Part shown: positions 46,234 to 56,828 of the stretch, one piece after another
Layout of the letters: every line of letters begins with the position of its first letter
Position numbering within the stretch: position 1 is the stretch's first letter
DNA from: Shinella kummerowiae
GTDB taxonomy: Bacteria > Pseudomonadota > Alphaproteobacteria > Rhizobiales > Rhizobiaceae
DNA length: 64,000 bases
Direction of reading: 5' to 3'
Assembly: GCF_009827055.1 (NCBI RefSeq)
Contig: NZ_WUMK01000008.1
Coordinates: 248,001-312,000 of the forward strand
The notes under the pieces: model-generated
Database searches by the model: none
The model's input: the letters and a program-made list of their open reading frames with translations, nothing else
What the model was told of the DNA's origin: nothing
Program-made: the position numbers and the translations under genes

Positions 46234-47916
46234 TCAGCGCTGTCGCACCAGCGACCACTGAACTTCGGGCATCGTATGGAGCGGCATGGTCAGCGTCAGC
46301 TGGCGTGATGCCCGCACACCGGACGGATCGGCGAAGAAGACGTCCTCGTCCTCTTCCACCGGCACATCAACACAGGTCAACGCCCAGGCTTCGCCATCCG
46401 GCGCGACCAGCCGGGTCTCGTTCGAGGACGCGCGATAGAGCTGGATGGTCGGGTGGATATGAAAACGCACCACCGCCACGCCCTTGTCGATGGCGCCGGT
46501 CGGGTCGGCCGGCCTGAAGAAACGCTCCCGGCCGCGGATCTCGTTGCCTGTCGCCGCAACAAGGATATCCCGCTCATAGAGAAGGCCGAAACGCTTCAGG
46601 TAACCGTCGTGACTGGCCGTCAGGCCATCGGCACCGGATTCGCGCTCGGTGCGGGAGACAGTGACCGTCTTGACCCCGCCGACGATGATCGGACCGAGAA
46701 AACGCGAGGTGGAAATGCGCGACGACGAGGTATCGTTCAAGGTCGCGACCGAATGGGCCGCCGTGGTGCGCGACAACTGCCGCATGGCCTCGCCGGCAAA
46801 CCGCGGCCGGCCGGAATTGACGATGAAGCGGTTTTTGCCCGACGATATCTCGATGGAGAGCGTTCCCGCAGACGCCGTCGCGGACAGGTCCACGGCTTTC
46901 AGCACGCCGGTATCCATCAGCACGACCGTCTCCTTCACCGCGAGGCGATCGTAGTTGATGGACGGGAGCGCCTTGAACGGCGCGCCACCCGTCTCGTCGT
47001 AACGCAGCGCCGACATCAGCTCGTTCGCCAACGTATAGGTCGCGCCATTGAAAAGGGCGAGCTCGCCGCCTTGATGGCGGAAGAAACGCAGCGCCGGATA
47101 GATGCGGTCGATGCAGGGGATGAGTTGTGTCGGCATATCGTGGCCGAGATTGACATAGGTCTGGCGCAGCGGCAGCAGGTCGAGCAGCAGATCGAGAGCG
47201 GCGCGAGGATTGCGCGAGCAATGGCCTCCATCGGCAAGGATCTGCCGGTCGAGTTCCTCGTCGAGATTTCGCGCGGCCTTGCGCATCCGCGAGGCGGTGG
47301 CCGGCATGGCGATGGAGGCCATGGCAAGGGCAATCCGCACCCTGAGCCGCGGTTCGCCGTCGCGCGTCGTATCGGCGACGTGCCGCAGATAACGGACCTG
47401 GAAAGCCAGGCTCTTCAGGAAGCGGCGATAGAACGGATAATCGGCATCCTTCAGCACGACCGGCGAATGGGACAACCAGGCGATGATGCGTTGCGCGGCG
47501 ACGTCCGGCCGCCAGGCGAGGCCGCCAATGACGCGGCCATGGCTTTGCAGCCAGTCGTCGACGATGAAGCGGGAGGTCTGCGCCGCCTTCTCCGGATCGA
47601 CGAGACGCATATGGCGCAGCCAGCCGAACGAATGCAGGCGGACGGCGAACTCCTCCGAGGGAAGCTCCAGCGCGAAGGGCGAATCGCCGTCGCATTCCAG
47701 AATGCGGCCCGCCAGCGGGAATCGGCCGGCAGCAATTTCTTCGCCGGCGAAGGAATCGGCCGGGTGCAGGTCGGTCGGTGCGACGACGAGGCGATCCGGC
47801 GTCCCGCCGGAAAACCGCATGGCGCTGATTCGGCCCAGAGCAAGCCGCCGCGAGAACCGGCGCCAACCCTCACGCAAATACAGATAGAGAAGCCGCTGCC
47901 GGTCGGAAAGCTGCAT
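46234..47916 (-). CDS. Heparinase II/III family protein
   Basis: 560-residue protein of the heparinase II/III-like family: a helical toroid N-terminal half (AWRPDVAAQRIIAWLSHSPV, LLLDLLPLRQTYVNLGHDMP) and a beta-sandwich C-terminal half with PSINYDRLAVKETVVLMDTG, SSGKNRFIVNSGRP and RERFFRP. Family members cleave acidic polysaccharides by elimination. This one has no signal peptide (it begins MQLSDRQRLLYLYLREGW), so it would act in the cytoplasm unless exported another way. It sits between rsmB and purH on the same strand, a linkage I recall from other Rhizobiales. Substrate unknown. Confidence 0.9.
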   Translation of the reverse strand: MQLSDRQRLLYLYLREGWRRFSRRLALGRISAMRFSGGTPDRLVVAPTDLHPADSFAGEEIAAGRFPLAGRILECDGDSPFALELPSEEFAVRLHSFGWLRHMRLVDPEKAAQTSRFIVDDWLQSHGRVIGGLAWRPDVAAQRIIAWLSHSPVVLKDADYPFYRRFLKSLAFQVRYLRHVADTTRDGEPRLRVRIALAMASIAMPATASRMRKAARNLDEELDRQILADGGHCSRNPRAALDLLLDLLPLRQTYVNLGHDMPTQLIPCIDRIYPALRFFRHQGGELALFNGATYTLANELMSALRYDETGGAPFKALPSINYDRLAVKETVVLMDTGVLKAVDLSATASAGTLSIEISSGKNRFIVNSGRPRFAGEAMRQLSRTTAAHSVATLNDTSSSRISTSRFLGPIIVGGVKTVTVSRTERESGADGLTASHDGYLKRFGLLYERDILVAATGNEIRGRERFFRPADPTGAIDKGVAVVRFHIHPTIQLYRASSNETRLVAPDGEAWALTCVDVPVEEDEDVFFADPSGVRASRQLTLTMPLHTMPEVQWSLVRQR

Positions 47917-47940
47917 GGTTAACGAATGCCTCCTTCCTAT

Positions 47941-47969
47941 AGGTAGGCTGATGCGGCAAGCCGCGTCAA
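47941..47969 (-). promoter_or_regulatory. Possible internal promoter for the heparinase-like gene
   Basis: On the minus strand TTGACG (47969-47964), 17 bp, CTACCT (47946-47941), 25 bp upstream of the ATG. Moderate match to the rhizobial consensus. Confidence 0.35.
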
Positions 47970-48028
47970 TTCATCGGCGCTGATGGACTGTTGATGACGC
48001 AGCCAGGCAGGGAGTGTCGTTCTGACCT

Positions 48029-49435
48029 TCAGCCGCCGTTTCGCAGCCGAACGGCGTAAAATCCATCCAGACCACCGGCATGTGTCTCGGTCGCCGGCAA
48101 CATGGCGGGCGTCGTGCGGAACTCGCCGCGCGGCGAGATCGCCGATTCCAGGCCGGGCCAATCGGCAGGATCGACGGGGTCAATGTGCCAGGACGGATTG
48201 TCGGCGAGAACGCGGACGACCGTCTCTTCTCCCTCGCTGGGATCGAGCGAGCAATTGGAGAACACGAGCGTGCCGCCGGGTTTTACCAGCGTCAGCGCAT
48301 GGCGCAGCAGGCGCTCCTGCAGGCGGGCAAGTTTTTCGATGTCCTCCGGACCCTTGGTCCAGAGCACGTCGGGATGGCGGCGGATCGTGCCGGTGGACGA
48401 GCAGGGCGCATCAAGCAGGACGGCGTCAAAAAGTTCGTCGGGACGGTAGTCCGCCATGTTCGCCTCCACCGCCGTCACCGGAAGCGCCAGACGCTCGAGA
48501 TTGCCGGAAAGCCGCTTCAGGCGGTTGGCGGACTGGTCGAGTGCGGTGACCGCGGCACCGGCATGCGCCAGTTGCGCGGTTTTTCCGCCGGGCGCAGCGC
48601 AGAGATCGGCCACGCGTTTACCGGCAAGATCGCCAAACAGCTTGGCCGGAATGCTGGCGGCGGCGTCCTGCACCCACCATTCACCCGCGTCAAACCCTTC
48701 AAGCGCCGGAATGGCGCCGGAGGCGGACGGCAGGCGCACGGAACCGGTGGGAAGAACCAGGCCCCCCAGCCGCGCAGCCCAACCTTCCGCATCGGATTTG
48801 ACGGTGAGGTCGATGGCAGAGGGTTCGAGCAGCGCTTCGGCAATTCGCCCAGCGTGTTCGCGTCCATAAATCTCGATAAGCCGCTGGTAGAACCACTCAG
48901 GGACGACGGCAATCGAACGGGTCGCGGTCAGATGCGAGGCCTTTTCGCGCGACAGACGGCGCAGCACGGCATTGGTGAGGCTGGCGAAACGGCGGTTTCG
49001 CGGGTCGAGCTGCGCCTGCTCGACCGCAAGGTCGACGGCGGAGTGATCTGGAACGTCGAGGTAGAGGATCTGCGCCGCGGCGACCGTCAGCACGTGCTGC
49101 AAGGCGCGGGCACCCTCCGGCAATGGCGTGCCGACCAGCGTGTCGAGGATGGTGTCGATGCGCGGGAGATGGCGCAGTGCCGTGTTGATGATGGCGCGTA
49201 CGAGCGCCCGGTCGGCGTCGTTGAGCTGCCGGTAGGCGGGGTTGCCATTCTCGGCATCGAGCATGCCGTCGAGCGGCGTCCGGCGATCGATGACGGCCGC
49301 AAGGATCTTGGCGGCCGCCTGTCGGGCGCGCAGGCCCGGCTTTTCCGGATGGCTTTCGGACGCGTCCACGGGGGCTCGCCCCTTGCCGCCGCGATGCCGA
49401 TTTGCATGTGTTCTTTGTTTTCTGTCGTCGCTCAA
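48029..49435 (-). CDS. rsmB: 16S rRNA m5C967 methyltransferase-like protein, RsmB/Sun family
   Basis: AdoMet-dependent RNA cytosine-5 methyltransferase. The N-terminal NusB-like domain (about residues 35-165) is followed by the catalytic domain: motif [17 protein letters not shown], motif [22 protein letters not shown] with catalytic Cys, and motif [16 protein letters not shown] with the second Cys. 468 residues. The start is TTG 49435, overlapping the htpX stop (TTGA), so it is coupled to htpX. The basic N-terminal tail is typical. Annotated as RsmB by similarity; the precise RNA target is inferred. Confidence 0.93.
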   Translation of the reverse strand: MSDDRKQRTHANRHRGGKGRAPVDASESHPEKPGLRARQAAAKILAAVIDRRTPLDGMLDAENGNPAYRQLNDADRALVRAIINTALRHLPRIDTILDTLVGTPLPEGARALQHVLTVAAAQILYLDVPDHSAVDLAVEQAQLDPRNRRFASLTNAVLRRLSREKASHLTATRSIAVVPEWFYQRLIEIYGREHAGRIAEALLEPSAIDLTVKSDAEGWAARLGGLVLPTGSVRLPSASGAIPALEGFDAGEWWVQDAAASIPAKLFGDLAGKRVADLCAAPGGKTAQLAHAGAAVTALDQSANRLKRLSGNLERLALPVTAVEANMADYRPDELFDAVLLDAPCSSTGTIRRHPDVLWTKGPEDIEKLARLQERLLRHALTLVKPGGTLVFSNCSLDPSEGEETVVRVLADNPSWHIDPVDPADWPGLESAISPRGEFRTTPAMLPATETHAGGLDGFYAVRLRNGG

Positions 49436-50397
49436 GACCAGGGACCCTTGGGTGGTTCGGAACCACCGCGTCCCCAGCCCGTCGTCGGAACGGAGCGCGA
49501 TTTGCGTGTCGCAGTATCAGCCCGGACCGGCTCCGTCGAGCGCGCTTGCATGCCGCGGGCCATTTCCTCGAGTGCCGCGATGCGGTTTTCCGTGTTCGGA
49601 TGGGTCGAAAACAGGTTGTCCATGCGCTCACCCGAGAGCGGATTGATGATGAACATATGCGCGGTTGCAGGATTGCGCTCGGCCTCGTCGTTCGGAACGC
49701 GGCCGGCGGCAATGGCGATCTTCTTGAGTGCCGAGGACAGCCAGAGCGGATTGCCGCAGATTTCCGCGCCGCGCTTGTCGGCGGAATATTCGCGTGTGCG
49801 GCTGATCGCCATCTGCACCAGCATGGCGGCAAAGGGCGCGACGATCATCGCGATCAGCACGCCAATGAAGCCGAGCGGATTGCTGTTCTCACGGTTGCCG
49901 CTGCCGCCGAAGAACATGGCGAAGTTGGCGAGCATGGAGATCGCACCGGCGATCGTCGCCGTCAGCGTCATGGTCAGCGTGTCGCGGTTCTGGATATGGG
50001 CAAGCTCGTGCGCCATCACGCCCGCCACCTCTTCGTAGCTCAGCGCCTGGAGAAGGCCGGTTGACGCGGCGACGGCAGCATTCTGCGGATTGCGGCCGGT
50101 GGCAAAGGCGTTCGGCTGCTCGCTGTTGAGGACATAGACACGCGGCATCGGCAGGCCGGCGCGTTTGGCGAGGTCACGCACGATGCCGTAATATTCCGGC
50201 GCGGAACGTTCATCGACCTCCTTGGCGCCGTACATGGACAGGACCATGCGGTCGGAGTTCCAATAGGAGAAGAAGTTCATGGCGATGGCGACGAGCAGCG
50301 CGATCATCATGCCGCCCTTGCCGCCAATGAGCAGGCCCACGCCCATGAAAAGCGCCGTCATGAAGGCGAGAAGCATGGCTGTGCGAACGATGTTCAT
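49432..50397 (-). CDS. htpX: Membrane zinc metalloprotease HtpX
   Basis: Inner-membrane M48 protease in quality control of membrane proteins. Two N-terminal membrane segments (about residues 5-40), then the catalytic domain with [34 protein letters not shown] (HExxH at residues 130-134, His and Glu for zinc) and after two more membrane segments [15 protein letters not shown] with the third ligand Glu. 321 residues; a Ser/Arg/Pro-rich tail follows the core. ATG 50397. Coupled to rsmB downstream. Often heat- or envelope-stress induced. Confidence 0.96.
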   Translation of the reverse strand: MNIVRTAMLLAFMTALFMGVGLLIGGKGGMMIALLVAIAMNFFSYWNSDRMVLSMYGAKEVDERSAPEYYGIVRDLAKRAGLPMPRVYVLNSEQPNAFATGRNPQNAAVAASTGLLQALSYEEVAGVMAHELAHIQNRDTLTMTLTATIAGAISMLANFAMFFGGSGNRENSNPLGFIGVLIAMIVAPFAAMLVQMAISRTREYSADKRGAEICGNPLWLSSALKKIAIAAGRVPNDEAERNPATAHMFIINPLSGERMDNLFSTHPNTENRIAALEEMARGMQARSTEPVRADTATRKSRSVPTTGWGRGGSEPPKGPWS

Positions 50398-50455
50398 AGG
50401 TTTTCGGCTCCTGTCGGGTCTCGGCGCCCGCTGCTATTCCCTGTTGTCAAGGGAG

Positions 50456-50471
50456 TGTTTCACGTGAATCA
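50456..50471. other. parS-like centromere site 1 (intergenic)
   Basis: TGTTTCACGTGAATCA matches the ParB-binding consensus TGTTTCACGTGAAACA in 15 of 16 positions. It lies between the divergent htpX and DUF1674 genes, about 10.6 kb from parB. Its sequence is the exact reverse complement of the site at 54174. Confidence 0.85.
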
Positions 50472-50554
50472 CCGCTTTCCACAGTGTGATCACGCTCCTA
50501 TATGATGGTAAGCCAACAGGAATTCTTCAATATCCGGGAAGGATGCCGATTTTC

Positions 50555-50752
50555 ATGCAGAACGACAACGACAATCATTCGGACGGCCGCAAGGTGCTCT
50601 CCCCCGCCGCTCTTCGCGCCCTCCAGGAAGCCGAAGAACGGCGCAAGGCCGCGCAGCCGGTTGAACCGGCGCCCGAGGTCGGCGGCCGCGGCGGTGCGGA
50701 CCCAGCCCGTTTCGGCGATTGGGAAGTCAACGGCCGGGCGATCGATTTCTGA
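50555..50752 (+). CDS. DUF1674 domain protein (SDHAF4-like), 65 aa
   Basis: Small protein with the DUF1674 core near the C-terminus: GRGGADPARFGDWEVNGRAI DF in two pieces, preceded by a charged helix ALRALQEAEERRKAA. In eukaryotes the homologue SDHAF4 assists flavination of succinate dehydrogenase; in bacteria the role is presumed similar. ATG 50555 has AAGGA upstream; ATG 50543 is too close to that site. 65 residues. Divergent from htpX. Confidence 0.85.
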   Translation: MQNDNDNHSDGRKVLSPAALRALQEAEERRKAAQPVEPAPEVGGRGGADPARFGDWEVNGRAIDF

Positions 50753-50810
50753 GGGTGGGAATCCGGCTCAGGAATGACCCGGCCTATCGCCTCGGTCCGT
50801 TACCTCTCCC

Positions 50811-50890
50811 TCGTCATGGTCGGGCTTGACCCGACCTTCCACGCCGCACCCGCCGCATGGATCCTCGGGTCGAGCCCGAGGATGACGGAA
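50811..50890. repeat. Rhizobial palindromic intergenic repeat, copy 2 (inverted)
   Basis: Runs CGTCATGGTCGGGCTTGACC to GGGTCGAGCCCGAGGATGAC and is the reverse complement of the element at 26818-26900 apart from the spacer. It lies downstream of the DUF1674 gene. Confidence 0.8.
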
Positions 50891-50932
50891 GAGGGGAGGA
50901 GAGGATATTCCCTCAAGCAATTCTCCAAACGA

Positions 50933-50956
50933 AAACGGCGGCCTAGGCCGCCGTTT
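50933..50956 (-). terminator. Terminator after acs
   Basis: AAACGGCGGCC and GGCCGCCGTTT form an 11-bp perfect stem with a TA loop; read on the minus strand it continues TTTTCG. It lies 22 bp beyond the acs stop. Confidence 0.85.
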
Positions 50957-50978
50957 CGCATTTATCCAGCCTCTTCAA

Positions 50979-52934
<1,956 letters not shown>

Positions 52935-53058
52935 AGATTCCTCCTCACTGCGCATGGGCGGGATGCCCCATCTCCTTGGGCTCCCGCGGCTCCTGCGCCA
53001 TACATAACAGGTCAAATCCTTCGAGCAATTAGACAAAGGTCATTTGTCGCTTGAAGAA

Positions 53059-53087
53059 TTGCATTTCTGCGACAGTGAGGTTATAGA
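53059..53087 (+). promoter_or_regulatory. Candidate promoter for trcR
   Basis: TTGCAT (53059-53064), 17-bp spacer, TATAGA (53082-53087); five of six at both boxes counting the usual T-to-C tolerance. Transcription would begin near 53094, about 70 bp before the ATG. Confidence 0.6.
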
Positions 53088-53164
53088 GGGCCGAATTCCC
53101 GGAACATAGTGGTTACTACCCACGGCCCGCGACACCGGCGCGGACGCACAAGAGGACTATATCC

Positions 53165-53866
53165 ATGGCTCAACAGCTGCTTATGCCAAAGGCAACGGCC
53201 GTCTGGCTTGTTGACAACACGGCGCTGTCGTTTGACCAGATCGCCACATTCTGCAAACTGCACCCGCTCGAGGTGAAAGCGATCGCCGACGGCGAATCGG
53301 CCCAGGGCATCAAGGGCCTGGATCCGATCTCAACCGGCCAGCTTTCCCGCGACGAGATCGCCCGCGCCGAAGGCAATCCGAACCACAAGCTCAAGCTTTC
53401 CGAACCGAAGGTCCGCGTGCCGGAATCCAAGCGCAAGGGCCCGCGTTATACGCCGGTCTCCAAGCGCCAGGACCGCCCGAACGCCATCCTCTGGCTGGTG
53501 CGCAACCATGCGGAACTGAAGGACGCACAGATCTCGCGTCTCGTCGGCACGACCAAGTCGACGATCGAACAGATTCGCGAACGCACCCACTGGAACTCGA
53601 CCAACCTGACGCCGATGGATCCGGTGACGCTTGGCCTGTGCTCGCAGATCGACCTCGACCTCGAAGTCGAACGCGCATCGAAGGGCCGTCCGCTGCCGAC
53701 CGCCGCCGAACTCGGCGCGACGCTCGAATCCGCGCAGGAAACGGAAAAGCTGCCCTACGGCACCGACCGCGAGGACGAGAAGGAAATCGACGCAGACGCC
53801 GTCTTTGCCAAGCTCAAGTCACTGAAGTCGGCAACGCCCGACGAGGACGAAGACGACCGCTTCTAA
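53165..53866 (+). CDS. trcR: TrcR-type cell-cycle transcriptional regulator (DUF1013)
   Basis: DNA-binding-like protein of the DUF1013/TrcR family, restricted to alphaproteobacteria, linked in Sinorhizobium/Caulobacter studies to GcrA and CcrM-connected cell-cycle control. Starts LLMPKATAVWLVDNTALSFD and has ICF-like helix-turn-helix segments: ATFCKLHPLEVKAIADGE and AILWLVRNHAELKDAQIS with LVGTTKSTIEQIRERTHW. 233 residues with an acidic tail. AGAGGAC precedes ATG 53165. It ends before a strong terminator shared with prpE. Function taken from family knowledge. Confidence 0.92.
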   Translation: MAQQLLMPKATAVWLVDNTALSFDQIATFCKLHPLEVKAIADGESAQGIKGLDPISTGQLSRDEIARAEGNPNHKLKLSEPKVRVPESKRKGPRYTPVSKRQDRPNAILWLVRNHAELKDAQISRLVGTTKSTIEQIRERTHWNSTNLTPMDPVTLGLCSQIDLDLEVERASKGRPLPTAAELGATLESAQETEKLPYGTDREDEKEIDADAVFAKLKSLKSATPDEDEDDRF

Positions 53867-53886
53867 GCGCCGTCGCACACCAGATC

Positions 53887-53918
53887 AAAAGCCCGGGCGT
53901 TTCGCCCCCGGGCTTTTT
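53887..53918. terminator. Bidirectional terminator between trcR and prpE
   Basis: AAAGCCCGGG and CCCGGGCTTT pair over 10 bp around CGTTTCGCC, then TT and C on the plus strand; the minus strand also ends in TTTTG. Confidence 0.9.
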
Positions 53919-53939
53919 CTTTGCCTGTACGCAAGACGG

Positions 53940-55844
53940 CTAGCCGATTCGCCGTGTCGACAGCGCCCCGGCGATCTCATCGAGAACGGCCGGGTCATCG
54001 ATCGTCGCCGGCATCTTCCAATCCTCCCGGTCGGCGATCTTCTGCATGGTGCCGCGCAGGATCTTGCCCGATCGCGTTTTCGGCAGGCGCTTGACGCACA
54101 GCACCGTCTTGAAGGCCGCAACGGGACCGATGCGCTCGCGCACGAGCGTCACGACCTCCTGCTCCACAAGCGATGATTCACGTGAAACACCGCTCTTCAG
54201 GACAAGGAAGCCTGCCGGCACCTGACCCTTCAACGCATCGGCGACGCCGATCACGGCGCATTCGGCAACGTCCGGATGGCTGGCGCAGACTTCCTCCATG
54301 GCGCCCGTCGAAAGGCGATGGCCGGCGACATTGATGATATCGTCGGTCCGCGCCATGACGAAGACATATCCGTCCTCATCGAGGTAACCAGCATCGGCCG
54401 TCTTGTAGTAGCCGGGGAATTCCGAAAGGCAGGTCGCGCGGAACCGCTCGTCGGCGTTCCAGAAAGTCGGCAGGCAGCCGGGGGGCAGGGGAAGCTTGAT
54501 GGCGATATTGCCGAGCGTACCCGCCGGCACCTCATGGCCGGCATCATCAAGCACATGCAATTCATAGCCGGGCATCGGCACGGTCGGCGAGCCGTGTTTC
54601 ACAGGCAGCGGATCGAGGCCAAGCGGATTTCCGACAATCGCCCAGCCGGTCTCCGTCTGCCACCAATGATCGATCACCGGCACGCCGAGCACGCTTTCGG
54701 CCCAGCGGATCGTTTCCGGATCGGCGCGCTCGCCGGCGAGAAACAACGCCCGCAGGCTGGAGAGATCGCGCCGTTTCACGAGCACACCCTCCGGGTCCTC
54801 CTTGCGGATCGCGCGGAAGGCCGTCGGTGCCGTGAAGAGCACGGATACCTTGTACTCCTCGACGACGCGCCAGAAGGCGCCGGCATCCGGTGTACCGACA
54901 GGCTTACCCTCGTAAAGTACTGTCGTGCTGCCGTTCAGCAGCGGCCCATAGACGATGTAGGAATGGCCGACGACCCAGCCGATATCCGACGCCGCCCAAT
55001 AGACCTCGCCCGGCGCCACGCCGTAGAGCGCCCGCATCGACCAGGCGAGCGCCACCATATGCCCGCCATTGTCGCGAATGACGCCCTTCGGCTGGCCGGT
55101 CGTACCTGATGTGTAGAGAATGTAGAGCGGGTCAGTGGCGGCGAGCGACGCGCAGGAGACGGTTCGTCCGGCCGTTCGCGCCGTATCGAGGGCTTCGCCG
55201 AGATCGACGTCGCGGCCGGCCACGAGGTCTGCCGAAAGCTCCGGCCGCTGCAGCACGAGGCAATGGTCCGGCTTGTGTTTTGCAAGGCCGATTGCCGCAT
55301 CGAGCAGCGGCTTGTAGGCGATGACACGGTTGGGCTCGATGCCACAGCTCGCCGAAACGACAAGCTTTGCCGTGGAGTCGTCGATGCGCGCAGCAAGTTC
55401 ACTTGCGGCAAAACCGCCGAACACCACCGAATGGATCGCCCCGATGCGGGCGCAGGCGAGCATGGCGAAGATCGCCTCCGGGATCATCGGCATGTAGAGG
55501 ATCACGCGGTCGCCCTTCGCGACATCATGATCGACAAGCACCGCCGCCATGGCATTCACCTGCGCCAGCAGCTCGGCGTAGCTGTAGCGCGCCTTGCGAC
55601 CGGTGACCGGGCTGTCGTAAATCAGCGCCGCTTGATCGCCGCGGCCAGCCTCGACATGCCGGTCGACGCAGTTGTGGCAGGTGTTGCCGAACGCATCGGG
55701 AAACCAGCGTCCATAGACGCCCTGGTCGGCGTCGAAAATCTCCACCGGCTGCGTGAACCAGTCGATTGCCCGTGCCGCCTCCGCCCAGTAGCCCGCGCGG
55801 TCATCCTTCCAGGCCTGATAGGTCTCGGCATAATTTTTGTGCAT
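53940..55844 (-). CDS. prpE: Propionyl-CoA synthetase (acyl-CoA ligase, PrpE-type)
   Basis: AMP-forming acyl-CoA ligase for short acids, likely propionate. Shares the adenylate motifs of acs: [30 protein letters not shown] (Val in place of the Thr of Acs in the acid pocket), WWQTETGWAIVGNP, and the regulatory lysine in [13 protein letters not shown]. It has the PrpE-type start MHKNYAETYQAWKDD. 634 residues (PrpE 628-636). GGGAGGAAG precedes ATG 55844. A parS-like site lies inside its coding sequence at 54174. Confidence 0.92.
   Translation of the reverse strand: MHKNYAETYQAWKDDRAGYWAEAARAIDWFTQPVEIFDADQGVYGRWFPDAFGNTCHNCVDRHVEAGRGDQAALIYDSPVTGRKARYSYAELLAQVNAMAAVLVDHDVAKGDRVILYMPMIPEAIFAMLACARIGAIHSVVFGGFAASELAARIDDSTAKLVVSASCGIEPNRVIAYKPLLDAAIGLAKHKPDHCLVLQRPELSADLVAGRDVDLGEALDTARTAGRTVSCASLAATDPLYILYTSGTTGQPKGVIRDNGGHMVALAWSMRALYGVAPGEVYWAASDIGWVVGHSYIVYGPLLNGSTTVLYEGKPVGTPDAGAFWRVVEEYKVSVLFTAPTAFRAIRKEDPEGVLVKRRDLSSLRALFLAGERADPETIRWAESVLGVPVIDHWWQTETGWAIVGNPLGLDPLPVKHGSPTVPMPGYELHVLDDAGHEVPAGTLGNIAIKLPLPPGCLPTFWNADERFRATCLSEFPGYYKTADAGYLDEDGYVFVMARTDDIINVAGHRLSTGAMEEVCASHPDVAECAVIGVADALKGQVPAGFLVLKSGVSRESSLVEQEVVTLVRERIGPVAAFKTVLCVKRLPKTRSGKILRGTMQKIADREDWKMPATIDDPAVLDEIAGALSTRRIG
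54174..54189. other. parS-like centromere site 2 (inside prpE)
   Basis: TGATTCACGTGAAACA matches the ParB consensus in 15 of 16 positions. On the coding strand it encodes Gly-Val-Ser-Arg-Glu-Ser. It is the reverse complement of the site at 50456. Confidence 0.85.
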
Positions 55845-55971
55845 CGCTTCCTCCCGCCGGCCATATGCAGCCGGCTCCTCCAGACGGGAGAATAGGAGAG
55901 GGAGGGCTTTTCGCAAAGCCAGACGAAAGCCATAAGCGACGAAACCGCCGCTTGCGTTTCATCAAGCCGAA

Positions 55972-56631
55972 CTAGCGCGTGCCGAAAATCGCCGAGCCAA
56001 CCCGCACGCTGGTCGCGCCGAAGCCGATCGCGACCTCATAATCACCGGACATGCCCATCGACAACTTGTCGAGGCCGCAGCGCGCGGCAAGCTTGGCCAG
56101 CAGCGCAAAATGCGGCCCGGGATTTTCATCCGCCGGCGGAATGCACATCAGCCCCTCGATGACGAGGCCGAGCTCCTCGCGGCAGAGGGTAACGAAGGCG
56201 ACGGTGTCGTCCGGGGCGATGCCGGCCTTCTGCGGCTCAAGCCCGGTATTGACCTGGACATAGAGCCTGAGCGACCGACCCTGCCGCGACATCTCGGCCG
56301 CCAGCGCCCGGGCGATCTTCTCCCGGTCCACCGTCTCGATGACGTCGAACAGCGCCACCGCCTCGGCGGCCTTGTTGGATTGCAGCGGGCCGATCAGGTG
56401 AAGCTCGAGACCGGCCGTCTCCTCGCGAAGGCCGGGCCACTTGCCCTGCGCTTCCTGCACGCGGTTCTCGCCGAACACACGCTGCCCAAGCGCGATCGCC
56501 GGACGAATCGCCTCTGCATCGAAGGTCTTCGACACCGCGACGAGGCTGACCGCTTCGGGCCGCCGGCCAGCTTCCACGGCTGCCTTGCGCATATGGTTGC
56601 GAACATCTTCGAGACGGTCCTGAAGGTCCAT
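55972..56631 (-). CDS. YggS/PLPBP family pyridoxal phosphate-binding protein
   Basis: PLP homeostasis protein (YggS, PipY) with the alanine racemase-type barrel but no racemase activity. PLP lysine in SLVAVSKTFDAEAIR; then VFGENRVQEAQGKW, LHLIGPLQSNKAAEAVALFD and the end SMGMSGDYEVAIGFGATSVR. 219 residues. ATG 56631 follows GGAGAG six bases upstream; a GTG two codons earlier lies too close to that site. It is divergent from leuS. Confidence 0.93.
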   Translation of the reverse strand: MDLQDRLEDVRNHMRKAAVEAGRRPEAVSLVAVSKTFDAEAIRPAIALGQRVFGENRVQEAQGKWPGLREETAGLELHLIGPLQSNKAAEAVALFDVIETVDREKIARALAAEMSRQGRSLRLYVQVNTGLEPQKAGIAPDDTVAFVTLCREELGLVIEGLMCIPPADENPGPHFALLAKLAARCGLDKLSMGMSGDYEVAIGFGATSVRVGSAIFGTR

Positions 56632-56828
56632 GGTCACTCTCCACCAGCATCAGGCTTCGGACCTAGCGAAAATGGCGCCGCTTGCCAAGCACGGGGCGGT
56701 GCGACAAGCCCGCACGAGGCCCACGAAACTTGACGCTTCGGCGGTTTCATGATGAAGGTCTCGCCACTATATTCGCATGGGCGAACCGCCCTCCAAGACT
56801 CCCAAAAGACTTCCGGAACATCAAAGAC

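Noticed and set aside
53940-55844. Second acetyl-CoA synthetase rather than PrpE
   Set aside because: Length, N-terminus and the Val replacing Thr in the acid pocket favour propionate; kept as PrpE with some uncertainty.
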